Below are positions 23,375 through 30,904 of a stretch of DNA of 64,000 bases, in pieces; positions within the stretch are counted from its first letter, which is position 1; the number at the start of each line of letters is the position of its first letter. The DNA is from Tumebacillus sp. BK434 (GTDB lineage: Bacteria > Bacillota > Bacilli > Tumebacillales > Tumebacillaceae): positions 248,001-312,000 of the forward strand of contig NZ_SLXS01000002.1 in the NCBI RefSeq assembly GCF_004340785.1, read 5' to 3'. The translations under genes and the position numbers were made by a program. The notes under the pieces were generated by a model, which saw nothing but the letters and a program-made list of their open reading frames with translations, made no database searches and had not been told where the DNA came from.

Positions 23375-24622
23375 ATGAGCAAACAGAGGCGCGTGGTGAT
23401 CACAGGGCGGGGTGCGGTGACCCCGTTTGGCATCGGAGTGCCTGTCTTTCTGGAGGCGCTGCAAAAGGGACAGAGCGGCATCCGCCTGCTGGAGCAGCTC
23501 GACACCGCGCAGCTCCCGACGAAAGGCGGCGGGGAAGTGCGGACAGCAATGCCGCCGGTCGGCGGGCTGCCGGGCATGGTGCCCCGCGTCGTGCAGTTTG
23601 CCGCCCACGCCTTTCAGGAAGCGTGGCGGGAGTCGGGGCTGTCCGAAGAGAAGTTGGACCGGAGCCGCATCGGAGTCTTGCTCGGCACCTCGCGCGGCGT
23701 CGTGCGGGAGCTGGAACTCGCCGCCGCCCTCCTGCGGCAAATAGGGGTGCAGCGCCTACAGGCGGAGCATCCGGAGCTGTTGCAGCTGCTCTTCCCGGTC
23801 TGGGGCAGCGGCGTGCTCAGCCACAGCATCGCCCGTTTGGCGGGAGCGGCCGGGCATGTCGGCACCGTCTCCGCCGCCTGTGCGTCCGGCACGATCGCGA
23901 TCGGCGAAGCGGCCCGGCTAATCCGGGAAGGCGTCTGCGAGGTGGTGATCGCGGGCGGCGCGGAAGCCCCTTTTGCCCCGACGTCGTTCGCCGGGGTCTG
24001 CTCATCGAAAGCGATGAGCGAGCGCTGGGACGATCCGGCCGCCGCGTGCCGGCCTTTTGATGCCGCGCGCGACGGCTATGTGATGGGCGAAGGGGCGGGC
24101 GTGCTGATCCTCGAAAGCCTCGATCACGCCCGGGCACGCGGGGCCAGACCCTGCGCGGAGATCGTCGGCTATGCGCAGACGGATGACGCTTCGCACATCA
24201 CCGTGCCGACGGGCGAGGGGCTGCGGACGGCGATCGGGCTCGCCTTGCAGGAAGCTTGCTGCGACCCGCACGAGCTCGATTACATCAACGCCCACGGCAC
24301 TTCGACGCGGCTGAACGACAAATGGGAGACCTGGGCGCTGCGCCAGGCGCTCGGCAAGGCCGCGCACCGCGTCCCCGCCTCGTCCACCAAGTCGATGACC
24401 GGCCATCTGCTTGGTGCTGCGGGCGCGGTGGAAGCTGTGGCCTGTCTGCTGGCGATGGAGCACAGCTTCTTGCCGCCGACGATCAACTACGGGCAGCAGG
24501 ACCCGGACTGCGACCTCGATTATGTGCCGAACCGGGCACGGAGCCGGCACGTACACCTCGCCCTCAGTCAATCCCTCGGTTTTGGCGGACACAACGCGGT
24601 TCTGCTATTTCTAGGAAAATAA
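23375..24622 (+). CDS. FabF-like beta-ketoacyl-ACP synthase
   Basis: A 415-residue condensing enzyme of the KAS II class. The catalytic triad is intact: Cys in VSAACASGTIAIG, His in NAHGTSTRLNDKWET and His in SMTGHLLGAAGAVEA. C-terminal SQSLGFGGHNA is present. FabF elongates acyl-ACP by decarboxylative condensation with malonyl-ACP. It is the last gene of a dehydratase-reductase-synthase trio with no acyl carrier protein, enoyl reductase or malonyl transferase nearby. The set could extend an acyl chain without full reduction, or be an accessory fatty-acid module. Start 23375 (ATG) is preceded by AAGGGGCAGGGGA. Confidence 0.9.
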   Translation: MSKQRRVVITGRGAVTPFGIGVPVFLEALQKGQSGIRLLEQLDTAQLPTKGGGEVRTAMPPVGGLPGMVPRVVQFAAHAFQEAWRESGLSEEKLDRSRIGVLLGTSRGVVRELELAAALLRQIGVQRLQAEHPELLQLLFPVWGSGVLSHSIARLAGAAGHVGTVSAACASGTIAIGEAARLIREGVCEVVIAGGAEAPFAPTSFAGVCSSKAMSERWDDPAAACRPFDAARDGYVMGEGAGVLILESLDHARARGARPCAEIVGYAQTDDASHITVPTGEGLRTAIGLALQEACCDPHELDYINAHGTSTRLNDKWETWALRQALGKAAHRVPASSTKSMTGHLLGAAGAVEAVACLLAMEHSFLPPTINYGQQDPDCDLDYVPNRARSRHVHLALSQSLGFGGHNAVLLFLGK

Positions 24623-24689
24623 GCTTATGGAACCTGTCAATTGTGTTTGCTATAATAAATCTGTAATGGGTGAGGGAGGGTAGCTAACA

Positions 24690-25091
24690 ATGGGACTTGC
24701 CAACTGTAAGGGCTGTGGCCGGCTGTACAACCAACAAACGCACTTAGATGTTTGTCCGCAGTGTCGGATGGAAGAGGAGCGTCAGTTTTACGCCGTGCGC
24801 GATTACTTGCGGGAACACCGCCGCTCCACGATCTATGAGCTCAGCGATTCCACGGAGACGCCCGTTTCGCTGATCATCAAATGGATTCGCGAAGGGCGCA
24901 TTTCGACTTCGGACCATCCGGAGCTCCATTATCCCTGCGAGAGCTGCGGAGCCCCGACTTTGGAAGGGAAGTATTGCAAACCGTGCAAAGACCGCCTGAC
25001 CAAAGGGTTCGAGCAGACCAAGCAGGAGCTGACGGAGCACCGCAACAGCGAACAGCAGCGAGGTGCGTATTACCATAGACGCAAGGACTAG
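24690..25091 (+). CDS. yvyF: Flagellar operon protein YvyF
   Basis: A 133-residue protein of the family often annotated 'TIGR03826, flagellar operon protein'. Two zinc-binding CxxC pairs at the N terminus (NCKGCGRLY and CPQCRMEEE) and two more near the C terminus (PCESCGAP, CKPCKDRL) flank a helix-turn-helix-like centre (STIYELSDSTETPVSLIIKW). That gives a MerR/zinc-ribbon look, so a regulatory role is plausible. AGGGAGGG precedes ATG 24690, and TATAAT occurs at 24651-24656. It sits directly upstream of flgM, as in B. subtilis. Confidence 0.9.
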   Translation: MGLANCKGCGRLYNQQTHLDVCPQCRMEEERQFYAVRDYLREHRRSTIYELSDSTETPVSLIIKWIREGRISTSDHPELHYPCESCGAPTLEGKYCKPCKDRLTKGFEQTKQELTEHRNSEQQRGAYYHRRKD

Positions 25092-25109
25092 CATGGAAGA
25101 GCATCCGTG

Positions 25110-25128
25110 AGATCAGCTCAGCTGATCT
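25110..25128. repeat. Perfect 19-bp palindrome between yvyF and flgM
   Basis: AGATCAGCT-C-AGCTGATCT is a perfect inverted repeat around a single base. No T tract follows, so it is not a terminator. It could be an operator or an mRNA 3'-end hairpin. Confidence 0.6.
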
Positions 25129-25151
25129 TGCGACAGGGCGCGAGAACATAC

Positions 25152-25178
25152 TTATTGAAAACTGATTTTGGCCGATAC
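25152..25178 (+). promoter_or_regulatory. Candidate SigD promoter of flgM
   Basis: GCCGATAC (25171-25178) matches the SigD -10 consensus GCCGATAA at seven of eight positions. The -35 at the right spacing (TTAT, 15 bases upstream) is poor. In B. subtilis flgM is SigD-controlled, which supports the call. Confidence 0.5.
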
Positions 25179-25205
25179 AAGGGGTATCCATTGTGTCGGT
25201 TTTTT
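25172..25205 (+). terminator. Terminator overlapping the flgM promoter
   Basis: Nine-bp stem CCGATACAA / TTGTGTCGG (one G-U pair), 10-base loop, then six T. It would stop readthrough from yvyF. A transcript begun at the overlapping SigD promoter would start inside the hairpin and escape it. Confidence 0.8.
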
Positions 25206-25224
25206 ATTTGTGAGGTGAAGCAGG

Positions 25225-25491
25225 ATGAAAATCAACGATACGGCTCGCATCTACCGGCTGCAGGCCTACCAAAACGCCGAGCGCGCCCGCGAGGACAAAG
25301 GCGCGGCCGCAGCGAGCGGCCAGCGCGACGGTGTGACGATCTCAGCAGAAGCGCTGGAGATCTCGCGCGGCGAAGACCACGCTGTGCGCGCCGAGCGCGT
25401 CGCAGCGGTGAAGGAGTCGATCCAAAACGGCACCTATCAAGTCGACCTGCAAAAAGTGGCGGAGAAGCTCTACGAGTCTTTTATGCGATAA
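25225..25491 (+). CDS. flgM: Anti-sigma-D factor FlgM
   Basis: An 88-residue protein that binds and inhibits SigD until the hook is complete. FlgM features are the N-terminal MKINDTARIYRLQAYQ and the C-terminal SigD-binding helices VAAVKESIQNGTYQVDLQ and VAEKLYESFM. AGGTGAAGCAGG precedes ATG 25225. flgN, flgK and flgL follow in order. Confidence 0.95.
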   Translation: MKINDTARIYRLQAYQNAERAREDKGAAAASGQRDGVTISAEALEISRGEDHAVRAERVAAVKESIQNGTYQVDLQKVAEKLYESFMR

Positions 25492-25518
25492 GAGATTTCA
25501 GATAAAAGGGAGTGCAGC

Positions 25519-26019
25519 ATGAACGATCTGACACCTGTTGTGGACGTGATTAAGCAGATGGTGGCCGCGTATCAGGAACTGTTGAAAGTCCAGGAGCAGA
25601 AGCGCGATGCGCTGATCGCCGGGCGCGTCGACGACCTGCCCGACATTCTGCAGGAGGAATTGAAGGCGGTGGCGGCGACGCAGAAGCTGGAGGCGGAGCG
25701 CCAAAGCGCGCTGGAGACTGCATTTGGCGCCGCTGCGAGCGGCGGGGACTGGACGCTGGAGAAGCTGCAGAGCGTGGCCGGGCCTGTGCACCGCCTGCAG
25801 GTCCGCGCGGCGGGCGAAGCGCTCCAGCAGACGGTGCGCCAGGTGCAGAACCTGCACGAGCTGAACAAAAAGCTGGTTGGGCAGTCCCTGCAGTACGTCC
25901 AGAACACCCTCGACCTGATGGCGGGGGAGAACACGATGATGACCCCGACATACGGCCGTCCGGACGCGTCTCCTTATGGAGACGGCAGCCCGCGACGGAT
26001 GTTCGATTCCAAAGTGTAA
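25519..26019 (+). CDS. flgN: FlgN-like chaperone for hook-filament junction proteins
   Basis: A 166-residue mostly helical protein in the flgN (yvyG) position between flgM and flgK. Long amphipathic helices (VVDVIKQMVAAYQELLKVQ, LHELNKKLVGQSLQYVQNTL) fit the FlgN coiled-coil fold. FlgN escorts FlgK and FlgL to the export gate. The disordered Pro/Gly-rich tail (TPTYGRPDASPYGDG) is typical. AAAAGGGAG precedes ATG 25519. Confidence 0.88.
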   Translation: MNDLTPVVDVIKQMVAAYQELLKVQEQKRDALIAGRVDDLPDILQEELKAVAATQKLEAERQSALETAFGAAASGGDWTLEKLQSVAGPVHRLQVRAAGEALQQTVRQVQNLHELNKKLVGQSLQYVQNTLDLMAGENTMMTPTYGRPDASPYGDGSPRRMFDSKV

Positions 26020-26032
26020 GGAGCTGTCCCCG

Positions 26033-27580
26033 ATGCGATCCACCTTTTTCGGATTGGAAATTGCCAAGCGGTCCCTGTTCGCCGAGCAGACCGCGTTAAA
26101 TACGACCGGGCACAACATCGCCAACGCCAACACCACGGGCTATTCCCGTCAGGCGGTCAACCGCGTGGCGACACCGTCGCTCGAATACCCGAACATGAAC
26201 AAATCGGTCGCCCCGGGCCAGGTCGGCACCGGCGTCGAGATCACCAAGATCTACCGCGTTCGCGAGCAGTTCCTCGACTCGCAGTTCCGCAACGAGAACA
26301 AGACGCTCGGTGAGTGGACGTCCCGCGCCGACATCCTCGCCAAGGTCGAAGCGATCATCAACGAGCCTTCGGACTCCGGCATCCGCACCGTCATCAACCA
26401 GCTCTGGACGTCGTTCCAAGACCTGTCCAAGACGTCGACGCCGGACGCGGCGATCGCAGCCCGCAAGATCGTCGCCCAGCGCGCCGTCGCTGTGGCGGAA
26501 GCGTTCAACCACCAGGCGCAGCAGCTGAAAGAGCTGGACGCCGACATCACCGAAAGCATCCAGATCAAGGTCAAGTCGGTCAACGCCAAGCTGGAGGAGA
26601 TCCAGTCGATCAACGGCCGGATCAAAGAGCTGAGTGTGCTCGGCGACGTGCCGAACGACCTGCTCGACCAGCGCGACCTGCTCGTCGACCAGATCTCCAA
26701 GCTCGTCGATGTCAAAGTCACCGACCAGGACAACATCTACTCGCTGACGATCGGCGGCAACGTGGTGATCGACGGGGCGAACGCGCTCACATTGCTCAAC
26801 GAGACGGCGCCGGTTGTGGCGGGCGGCGAGATCAAAGGTCTGATCGACGCCCGCAACACCGATGTCGCGAACTACAAGAACCAGCTCGACCTGCTCGCCC
26901 AGACTTTGGCGACAGGCGACGTGAAAATGAAGTTGCCGAACGACTACACCGTGCCGAACGGCGTTTCTGTGCGCGGTGCGGACGGCACCGTGTACAACGC
27001 GGGCATCGTTCTGCCGAAGGGCACCGAGATTCTGGTAGCCGGTTTGAACGGCCTGCATGAGCTCGGCTACACGATGAACTCGCCGCTTGAGACCGGCAAG
27101 GCGTTCTTCGTCGGCGACGGCACCTCGATCAACGCCGGCAACATCAAGCTCAACCCGGACATGCTGACCAACCCGGCCAACATCGCCTCGTCGATGAGCA
27201 TGTACAACGATGGCACGACCGACCGCGTCGTGCAAGGCGACAACTCGCTGGCGATCATGATGTCTGCGTTCGGCAGCGCGATCATCACCTTTAACGACGC
27301 CAGCGGTGTGATCAACACGACGATCGAAGGCTACTTCCGCGGGATCGTCTCCGAGATCGGGGTCAAATCGCAGACCGCGCAGAGCAACCAGGACAACGCC
27401 GACGTCATCGCGCGCCAGATCGACGGCCGCCGCATGATGATCAGCGGGGTGTCGCTCGACGAAGAGATGGCCAACATGATGATGTTCCAAAAAGCATATG
27501 CGGCAGCCGCCCGCGCGCTGACGACGATGGACGAAGCGCTCGACGTCGTCATCAACCGCATGGGCCTCGTAGGCCGTTAA
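26033..27580 (+). CDS. flgK: Flagellar hook-associated protein 1
   Basis: First of the two junction proteins between hook and filament, exported by the flagellar type III system. The N-terminal rod/hook signature MRSTFFGLEIAKRSLF then NTTGHNIANANTTGYSRQ and the C-terminal helical D0 motif (SLDEEMANMMMFQKAYAAAA) are intact. A variable domain lies between, about residues 200-420. ATG 26033 follows AAGGAG by 9 bases; it lies 13 bases after the flgN stop. Length 515 is usual. Confidence 0.97.
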   Translation: MRSTFFGLEIAKRSLFAEQTALNTTGHNIANANTTGYSRQAVNRVATPSLEYPNMNKSVAPGQVGTGVEITKIYRVREQFLDSQFRNENKTLGEWTSRADILAKVEAIINEPSDSGIRTVINQLWTSFQDLSKTSTPDAAIAARKIVAQRAVAVAEAFNHQAQQLKELDADITESIQIKVKSVNAKLEEIQSINGRIKELSVLGDVPNDLLDQRDLLVDQISKLVDVKVTDQDNIYSLTIGGNVVIDGANALTLLNETAPVVAGGEIKGLIDARNTDVANYKNQLDLLAQTLATGDVKMKLPNDYTVPNGVSVRGADGTVYNAGIVLPKGTEILVAGLNGLHELGYTMNSPLETGKAFFVGDGTSINAGNIKLNPDMLTNPANIASSMSMYNDGTTDRVVQGDNSLAIMMSAFGSAIITFNDASGVINTTIEGYFRGIVSEIGVKSQTAQSNQDNADVIARQIDGRRMMISGVSLDEEMANMMMFQKAYAAAARALTTMDEALDVVINRMGLVGR

Positions 27581-27610
27581 TAGATAGCGGAAGGGAAAGG
27601 AGGACCCACC

Positions 27611-28501
27611 ATGCGCATCACCGGACAAATGATGACTCAAAGGCTGATCGGCAACATTCAGAACAACCTGACCCGGATGGAGAAGTGGCAGCGCGACCTT
27701 GCGACGTCGAAGAAGATCCATGCTCCGTCCGACGATCCGGTCGGCACCTCGTACGCGTTGCGCTACCGCAGCGAGCTGGCGCAGAACGAACAGTTCATGA
27801 AAAACGTGGACTCGGCCAACTCCTGGGTGCAGTACACCGACAAGATGCTCGACCAGGCGACCCAAGTCATGCAGCGCGCCAGAGAGCTGGCGGTGGCCGG
27901 GGCGAACGATACGCTCGATTCTTCGGCGAAGAAAGCGATCGCCGACGAGGTCGATCAGCTGTACAAGCAGATGGTCTCGATCGGCAACTCGCAGTTTAAC
28001 GGCGCATACGTCTTCAACGGCATGCTGACCGATGTGCAGCCGTACAACGAGACGAACGCCGAGGCCGCGCAGCCGAACGGCGGCGTGATCCGCTATGAGA
28101 TCGGACCGGGCACGATGATTGAGGTGAACACGCTGGGGCAGGATGTGTTTGGTGCGAACACAGCCCCGGACAACGCGTTTGCCGCGCTCAAGAACCTGCG
28201 AGATGCGCTGCTGACCGACAACCAGCCGGGCGTGCAGAATGCGATCACCCAAGTAGGTAACCGCATCAATGAGATCTTGGAAATCCGAGCCGGAGTCGGT
28301 GCCCGCATGAACCGTCTGGAGCTGGCGGAGAATCGCTTGTCTGACATCGACCTCAACCTGCAGACTCTGCAGACGAAGGTGGAAGACACCGACCTCGCCG
28401 AGACGATCACCCGGTTCAAGATCGCTGAGGACGTGTACCGCGCTTCGCTGAACACGGGCGCCAGCATCATCCAGCCCAGCCTGATCGACTTCTTGCGCTA
28501 G
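27611..28501 (+). CDS. flgL: Flagellar hook-associated protein 3
   Basis: Second junction protein, connecting FlgK to flagellin. It is flagellin-like at both ends: MRITGQMMTQRLIGNIQNN and SEDDPV-type loop (APSDDPVGTSYALR) at the N terminus, and TDLAETITRFKIAEDVYRAS with SLIDFLR at the C terminus. Length 296 is typical. AAAGGAGG precedes ATG 27611. A SigD message through flgM-flgN-flgK-flgL is likely, since no terminator intervenes. Confidence 0.97.
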   Translation: MRITGQMMTQRLIGNIQNNLTRMEKWQRDLATSKKIHAPSDDPVGTSYALRYRSELAQNEQFMKNVDSANSWVQYTDKMLDQATQVMQRARELAVAGANDTLDSSAKKAIADEVDQLYKQMVSIGNSQFNGAYVFNGMLTDVQPYNETNAEAAQPNGGVIRYEIGPGTMIEVNTLGQDVFGANTAPDNAFAALKNLRDALLTDNQPGVQNAITQVGNRINEILEIRAGVGARMNRLELAENRLSDIDLNLQTLQTKVEDTDLAETITRFKIAEDVYRASLNTGASIIQPSLIDFLR

Positions 28502-28513
28502 AGGTGATCTGTG

Positions 28514-29074
28514 ATGGTGCGCCTTGAGTTTCGCTCCATTCCGGCCAAGCATGAGATCATCATCAAGCAGCCGAAGATGGACATGCATCCCGACCGCGCT
28601 CCGCTCGAGCTGGAGATTCAAGATCCCAAGCTGGAGATTCTGCGTTCGGCCCAAGTCAGGATCGACATCGACTCTTCGCAGATGCGTGCCGACATCGGCT
28701 ACAAGCCGGTGTTGCAGATCGCCGCAGATGCTGCGGCGCGCGGTCATCAAGAGTGGCTGGCCGGGGTTGACCGCATCGTCAGCGAAGGGAATCAGCTGTC
28801 CCGCTATGACCAGGGCACCAGAGTTGGGCATCTCGCCGAGCAGCGCCTGCAACAAGGGGGAGTGTCAATTGGAATCAAAGCGGTCACCCCGCCGAAGATC
28901 AGCGTGGACATCACCCCGCAGCAGGCGGAGTTTACGCCGGGGCATGTGCGTGTAAACTATAAACAGTGGTCGGTGAACACTCGGCATGAGTGGGGCACCG
29001 TCACCGGCAAGATGATTCAGTATCCTGACATTGAGTTTGAATTGAAAGGCAACTTATACGACACCCGGGTCTAA
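28514..29074 (+). CDS. yviE: YviE-like DUF6470 protein
   Basis: A 186-residue protein in the yviE position between flgL and fliW. It shows the repeated-strand pattern of the family (KQPKMDMHPDRAPLELEIQ, QVRIDIDSSQMRADIG, PPKISVDITPQQAEFTPG). Function is unknown, though its conserved position links it to flagellar assembly. GAGGTG lies 7 bases before ATG 28514; a GTG three bases upstream is in frame. Confidence 0.88.
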   Translation: MVRLEFRSIPAKHEIIIKQPKMDMHPDRAPLELEIQDPKLEILRSAQVRIDIDSSQMRADIGYKPVLQIAADAAARGHQEWLAGVDRIVSEGNQLSRYDQGTRVGHLAEQRLQQGGVSIGIKAVTPPKISVDITPQQAEFTPGHVRVNYKQWSVNTRHEWGTVTGKMIQYPDIEFELKGNLYDTRV

Positions 29075-29090
29075 CGCTCGGGTGTTTTTT
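29061..29090 (+). terminator. Terminator between yviE and fliW
   Basis: Stem ACACCCG(G) / (T)CGGGTGT around the yviE stop codon, followed by TTTTTT. It implies that fliW-csrA have a separate promoter or depend on readthrough. Confidence 0.8.
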
Positions 29091-29101
29091 CACAGGGGGA
29101 C

Positions 29102-29491
29102 ATGGCAAGAATGAGAACTAAAATTGTTTTTCCGCAGGGAATTCCCGGGTTTGAAGACGTGCGCACCTGTCAAGTTGAAAGGGTCGAGGAAGGGCCGTTT
29201 TACGTGTTGGAAGAAGAAGCGGGCGACCTCTCGTTAGTGTTGGTCGAACCAGAGGCCTTTTTCCATCAGTATCACTTTGAAGCGAGCGCAAACGAATTGA
29301 ATCTCATTGAGCTGACCAGCGAAGAAGACGCGCAAGTGCTTGTCATCGCAACGCTTGCCGAACGCCCGGAAGAGATCTGTGTAAACCTTAAGGCGCCAAT
29401 TATCATTAATAAGCGAAATGCCAGCGCCTGCCAGATCATTGACACGCAGGGCCGCTACGAAACGCGCGTACCGCTGTTTACAGGCGAATAG
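29102..29491 (+). CDS. fliW: Flagellar assembly factor FliW
   Basis: FliW binds free flagellin and the CsrA protein. When flagellin accumulates, CsrA is released from FliW and blocks flagellin translation. The 129-residue protein has [11 protein letters not shown] at the N terminus and [19 protein letters not shown] near the C terminus, both family hallmarks. The start is uncertain: ATG 29102 is only 2 bases after AGGGGG, and ATG 29111 is 11 bases after it. csrA follows after 11 bases, the conserved pair. Confidence 0.95.
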   Translation: MARMRTKIVFPQGIPGFEDVRTCQVERVEEGPFYVLEEEAGDLSLVLVEPEAFFHQYHFEASANELNLIELTSEEDAQVLVIATLAERPEEICVNLKAPIIINKRNASACQIIDTQGRYETRVPLFTGE

Positions 29492-29502
29492 GAGGCGAGA
29501 AG

Positions 29503-29739
29503 ATGCTGGTATTGTCGCGTAAAGCCGGCGAAAGCATCCGCATCGGGGACGATGTGACCGTAACAGTGCTTGAAGTGAAAGGCGATCAAATCCGCCTGGG
29601 CATCGAAGCGCCAAAGCAGATAAAAGTACATCGTCAGGAAGTCTATGCAGAGATTCTGGAGCTAAACCGTCAGGCGGCGGTGCAGAAAACAAATCGCACG
29701 CAACTGAATTCACTTTTGAAGGGCCTGAGTAAATCGTGA
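29503..29739 (+). CDS. csrA: Carbon storage regulator CsrA
   Basis: RNA-binding translational repressor that recognises GGA in hairpin loops. The 78-residue protein has the full core [33 protein letters not shown] and EVYAEI. TAGGAGG precedes the ATG. Its likely target is the flagellin leader immediately downstream, which carries two GGA sites. Confidence 0.97.
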   Translation: MLVLSRKAGESIRIGDDVTVTVLEVKGDQIRLGIEAPKQIKVHRQEVYAEILELNRQAAVQKTNRTQLNSLLKGLSKS

Positions 29740-29745
29740 CCTCTG

Positions 29746-29778
29746 TCGACCGGCGCAAAATGCATCGGTCGATTTTTT
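29746..29778 (+). terminator. Terminator of fliW-csrA
   Basis: Stem TCGACCG / CGGTCGA, 13-base loop, then six T, six bases after the csrA stop. Confidence 0.88.
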
Positions 29779-29877
29779 ATCTTGAAAAAAGAAGATAATG
29801 AGACTCTAGCAGAAGAGATTGGAAGATAATATAGAACCTTAACGGATTTTGACGGAATATCCCCGGAAATGAAGGTG

Positions 29878-29903
29878 TAGAACCTCTTGTGAAGCGACGA
29901 TAA
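29878..29903 (+). promoter_or_regulatory. Candidate SigD promoter of hag
   Basis: TAGA (29878-29881), 14-base spacer, GACGATAA (29896-29903), compared with the SigD consensus TAAA-N15-GCCGATAA. Transcription would begin near 29910, giving a leader of about 63 bases. Confidence 0.6.
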
Positions 29904-29919
29904 CAACAGTGTAAGGGAA

Positions 29920-29966
29920 AGCACGGATGCTCTCCCCAAATACTTTTCGACTCATCAAGGAGGATG
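29920..29966 (+). promoter_or_regulatory. CsrA-binding sites in the hag leader
   Basis: A small hairpin AGCA-CGGA-TGCT (29920-29931) presents GGA in its loop, the classic CsrA site. A second GGA lies in the Shine-Dalgarno AAGGAGGA (29957-29964). This two-site layout matches the B. subtilis hag leader, where CsrA bridges both sites and blocks ribosome loading. Confidence 0.7.
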
Positions 29967-29972
29967 AAATTC

Positions 29973-30818
29973 ATGCGTATTCAGAACAACCTGTCCGCAT
30001 TGTTCGCTCAGAACAAACTGCAAGCGAACAACACCAACCTGTCCAAGTCCCTCGAGAAACTGTCTTCCGGTTACCGCATCAACCGTGCTGGTGACGATGC
30101 AGCTGGTCTGGCAATCTCCGAGAAAATGCGCGGCCAAATCTCCGGTCTGAACATGGGTGTGAAAAACGCTCAAGACGGCATCTCCCTGATCCAAACTTCG
30201 GAAGGTGCACTGAACGAAACTCACTCGATCCTGCAGCGTATGCGTGAGTTGGCTGTTCAAGCAGTCAACGACACCAACACTGACAAAGACCGCGGCAAGA
30301 TCCAAGACGAGTTGCTCCAACTTCGTGCTGAAATCGACCGCATTGCTGGCACCACTGAGTTCAACGGTCAAAAACTGCTGGACGGCAACTTTACCGGCAA
30401 GCAATTCCAAATCGGTGCGAACTCCGGCCAAACGATCAAGCTGACCATCAAGACCATGACCGGTTCCGCTCTGCACAACTCGATCCACTCTACTGCGATC
30501 AAGTCGATCACCGATGCTAACTCCTCGAACGCTGTAAAAGCTGCTTCCAAGCTGATCACTGCAATTGACGGTGGTATCGAAACTGTCAACAAAGAGCGTT
30601 CCAAGCTGGGTGCTGTTCAGAACCGTCTGGAGCACACCATCAACAACCTGCAAACTGCTGCTGAGAACCTGACCGCTGCTGAATCCCGTATCCGCGATGT
30701 TGATATGGCTTCCGAAATGGTTAAGTTCACGAAGAACCAGATCCTCACTCAAGCTGGTACTTCCATGCTGGCACAAGCAAACCAAGCTCCGCAAGGCGTT
30801 CTGTCCCTGCTCCGCTAA
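29973..30818 (+). CDS. hag: Flagellin
   Basis: Filament subunit, 281 residues. The N-terminal D0/D1 domain (MRIQNNLSALFAQNKLQAN, SGYRINRAGDDAAGLAIS) and the C-terminal D1/D0 domain (RDVDMASEMVKFTKNQIL, SLLR) are intact. The central domain is short and Ser/Thr-rich (SALHNSIHSTAIKSITDANS), a plausible site for O-glycosylation by the nearby Maf/legionaminic acid system. ATG 29973 is 9 bases after AAGGAGG; an upstream ATG at 29964 abuts that site and is unlikely. Codon use differs from the flgK/flgL block and looks adapted to high expression. Confidence 0.97.
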   Translation: MRIQNNLSALFAQNKLQANNTNLSKSLEKLSSGYRINRAGDDAAGLAISEKMRGQISGLNMGVKNAQDGISLIQTSEGALNETHSILQRMRELAVQAVNDTNTDKDRGKIQDELLQLRAEIDRIAGTTEFNGQKLLDGNFTGKQFQIGANSGQTIKLTIKTMTGSALHNSIHSTAIKSITDANSSNAVKAASKLITAIDGGIETVNKERSKLGAVQNRLEHTINNLQTAAENLTAAESRIRDVDMASEMVKFTKNQILTQAGTSMLAQANQAPQGVLSLLR

Positions 30819-30836
30819 TTGGTTTCGTAACATTCC

Positions 30837-30871
30837 GGCTGGTTGGCACATTGCCAGCCAGCCTTTTCTTT
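30837..30871 (+). terminator. Terminator of hag
   Basis: Twelve-bp stem GGCTGGTTGGCA / TGCCAGCCAGCC with loop CAT, then TTTTCTTT. It separates the abundant hag message from fliD. Confidence 0.85.
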
Positions 30872-30904
30872 ACTTGCTAAGAAATAAAAAAGGAGGTGCT
30901 GATA

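Noticed and set aside
26096-28855. A 919-codon minus-strand frame across flgK and flgL
   Set aside because: Antisense open frame caused by high GC codon bias; both strands cannot be coding, and flgK, flgL and yviE on the plus strand are certain.
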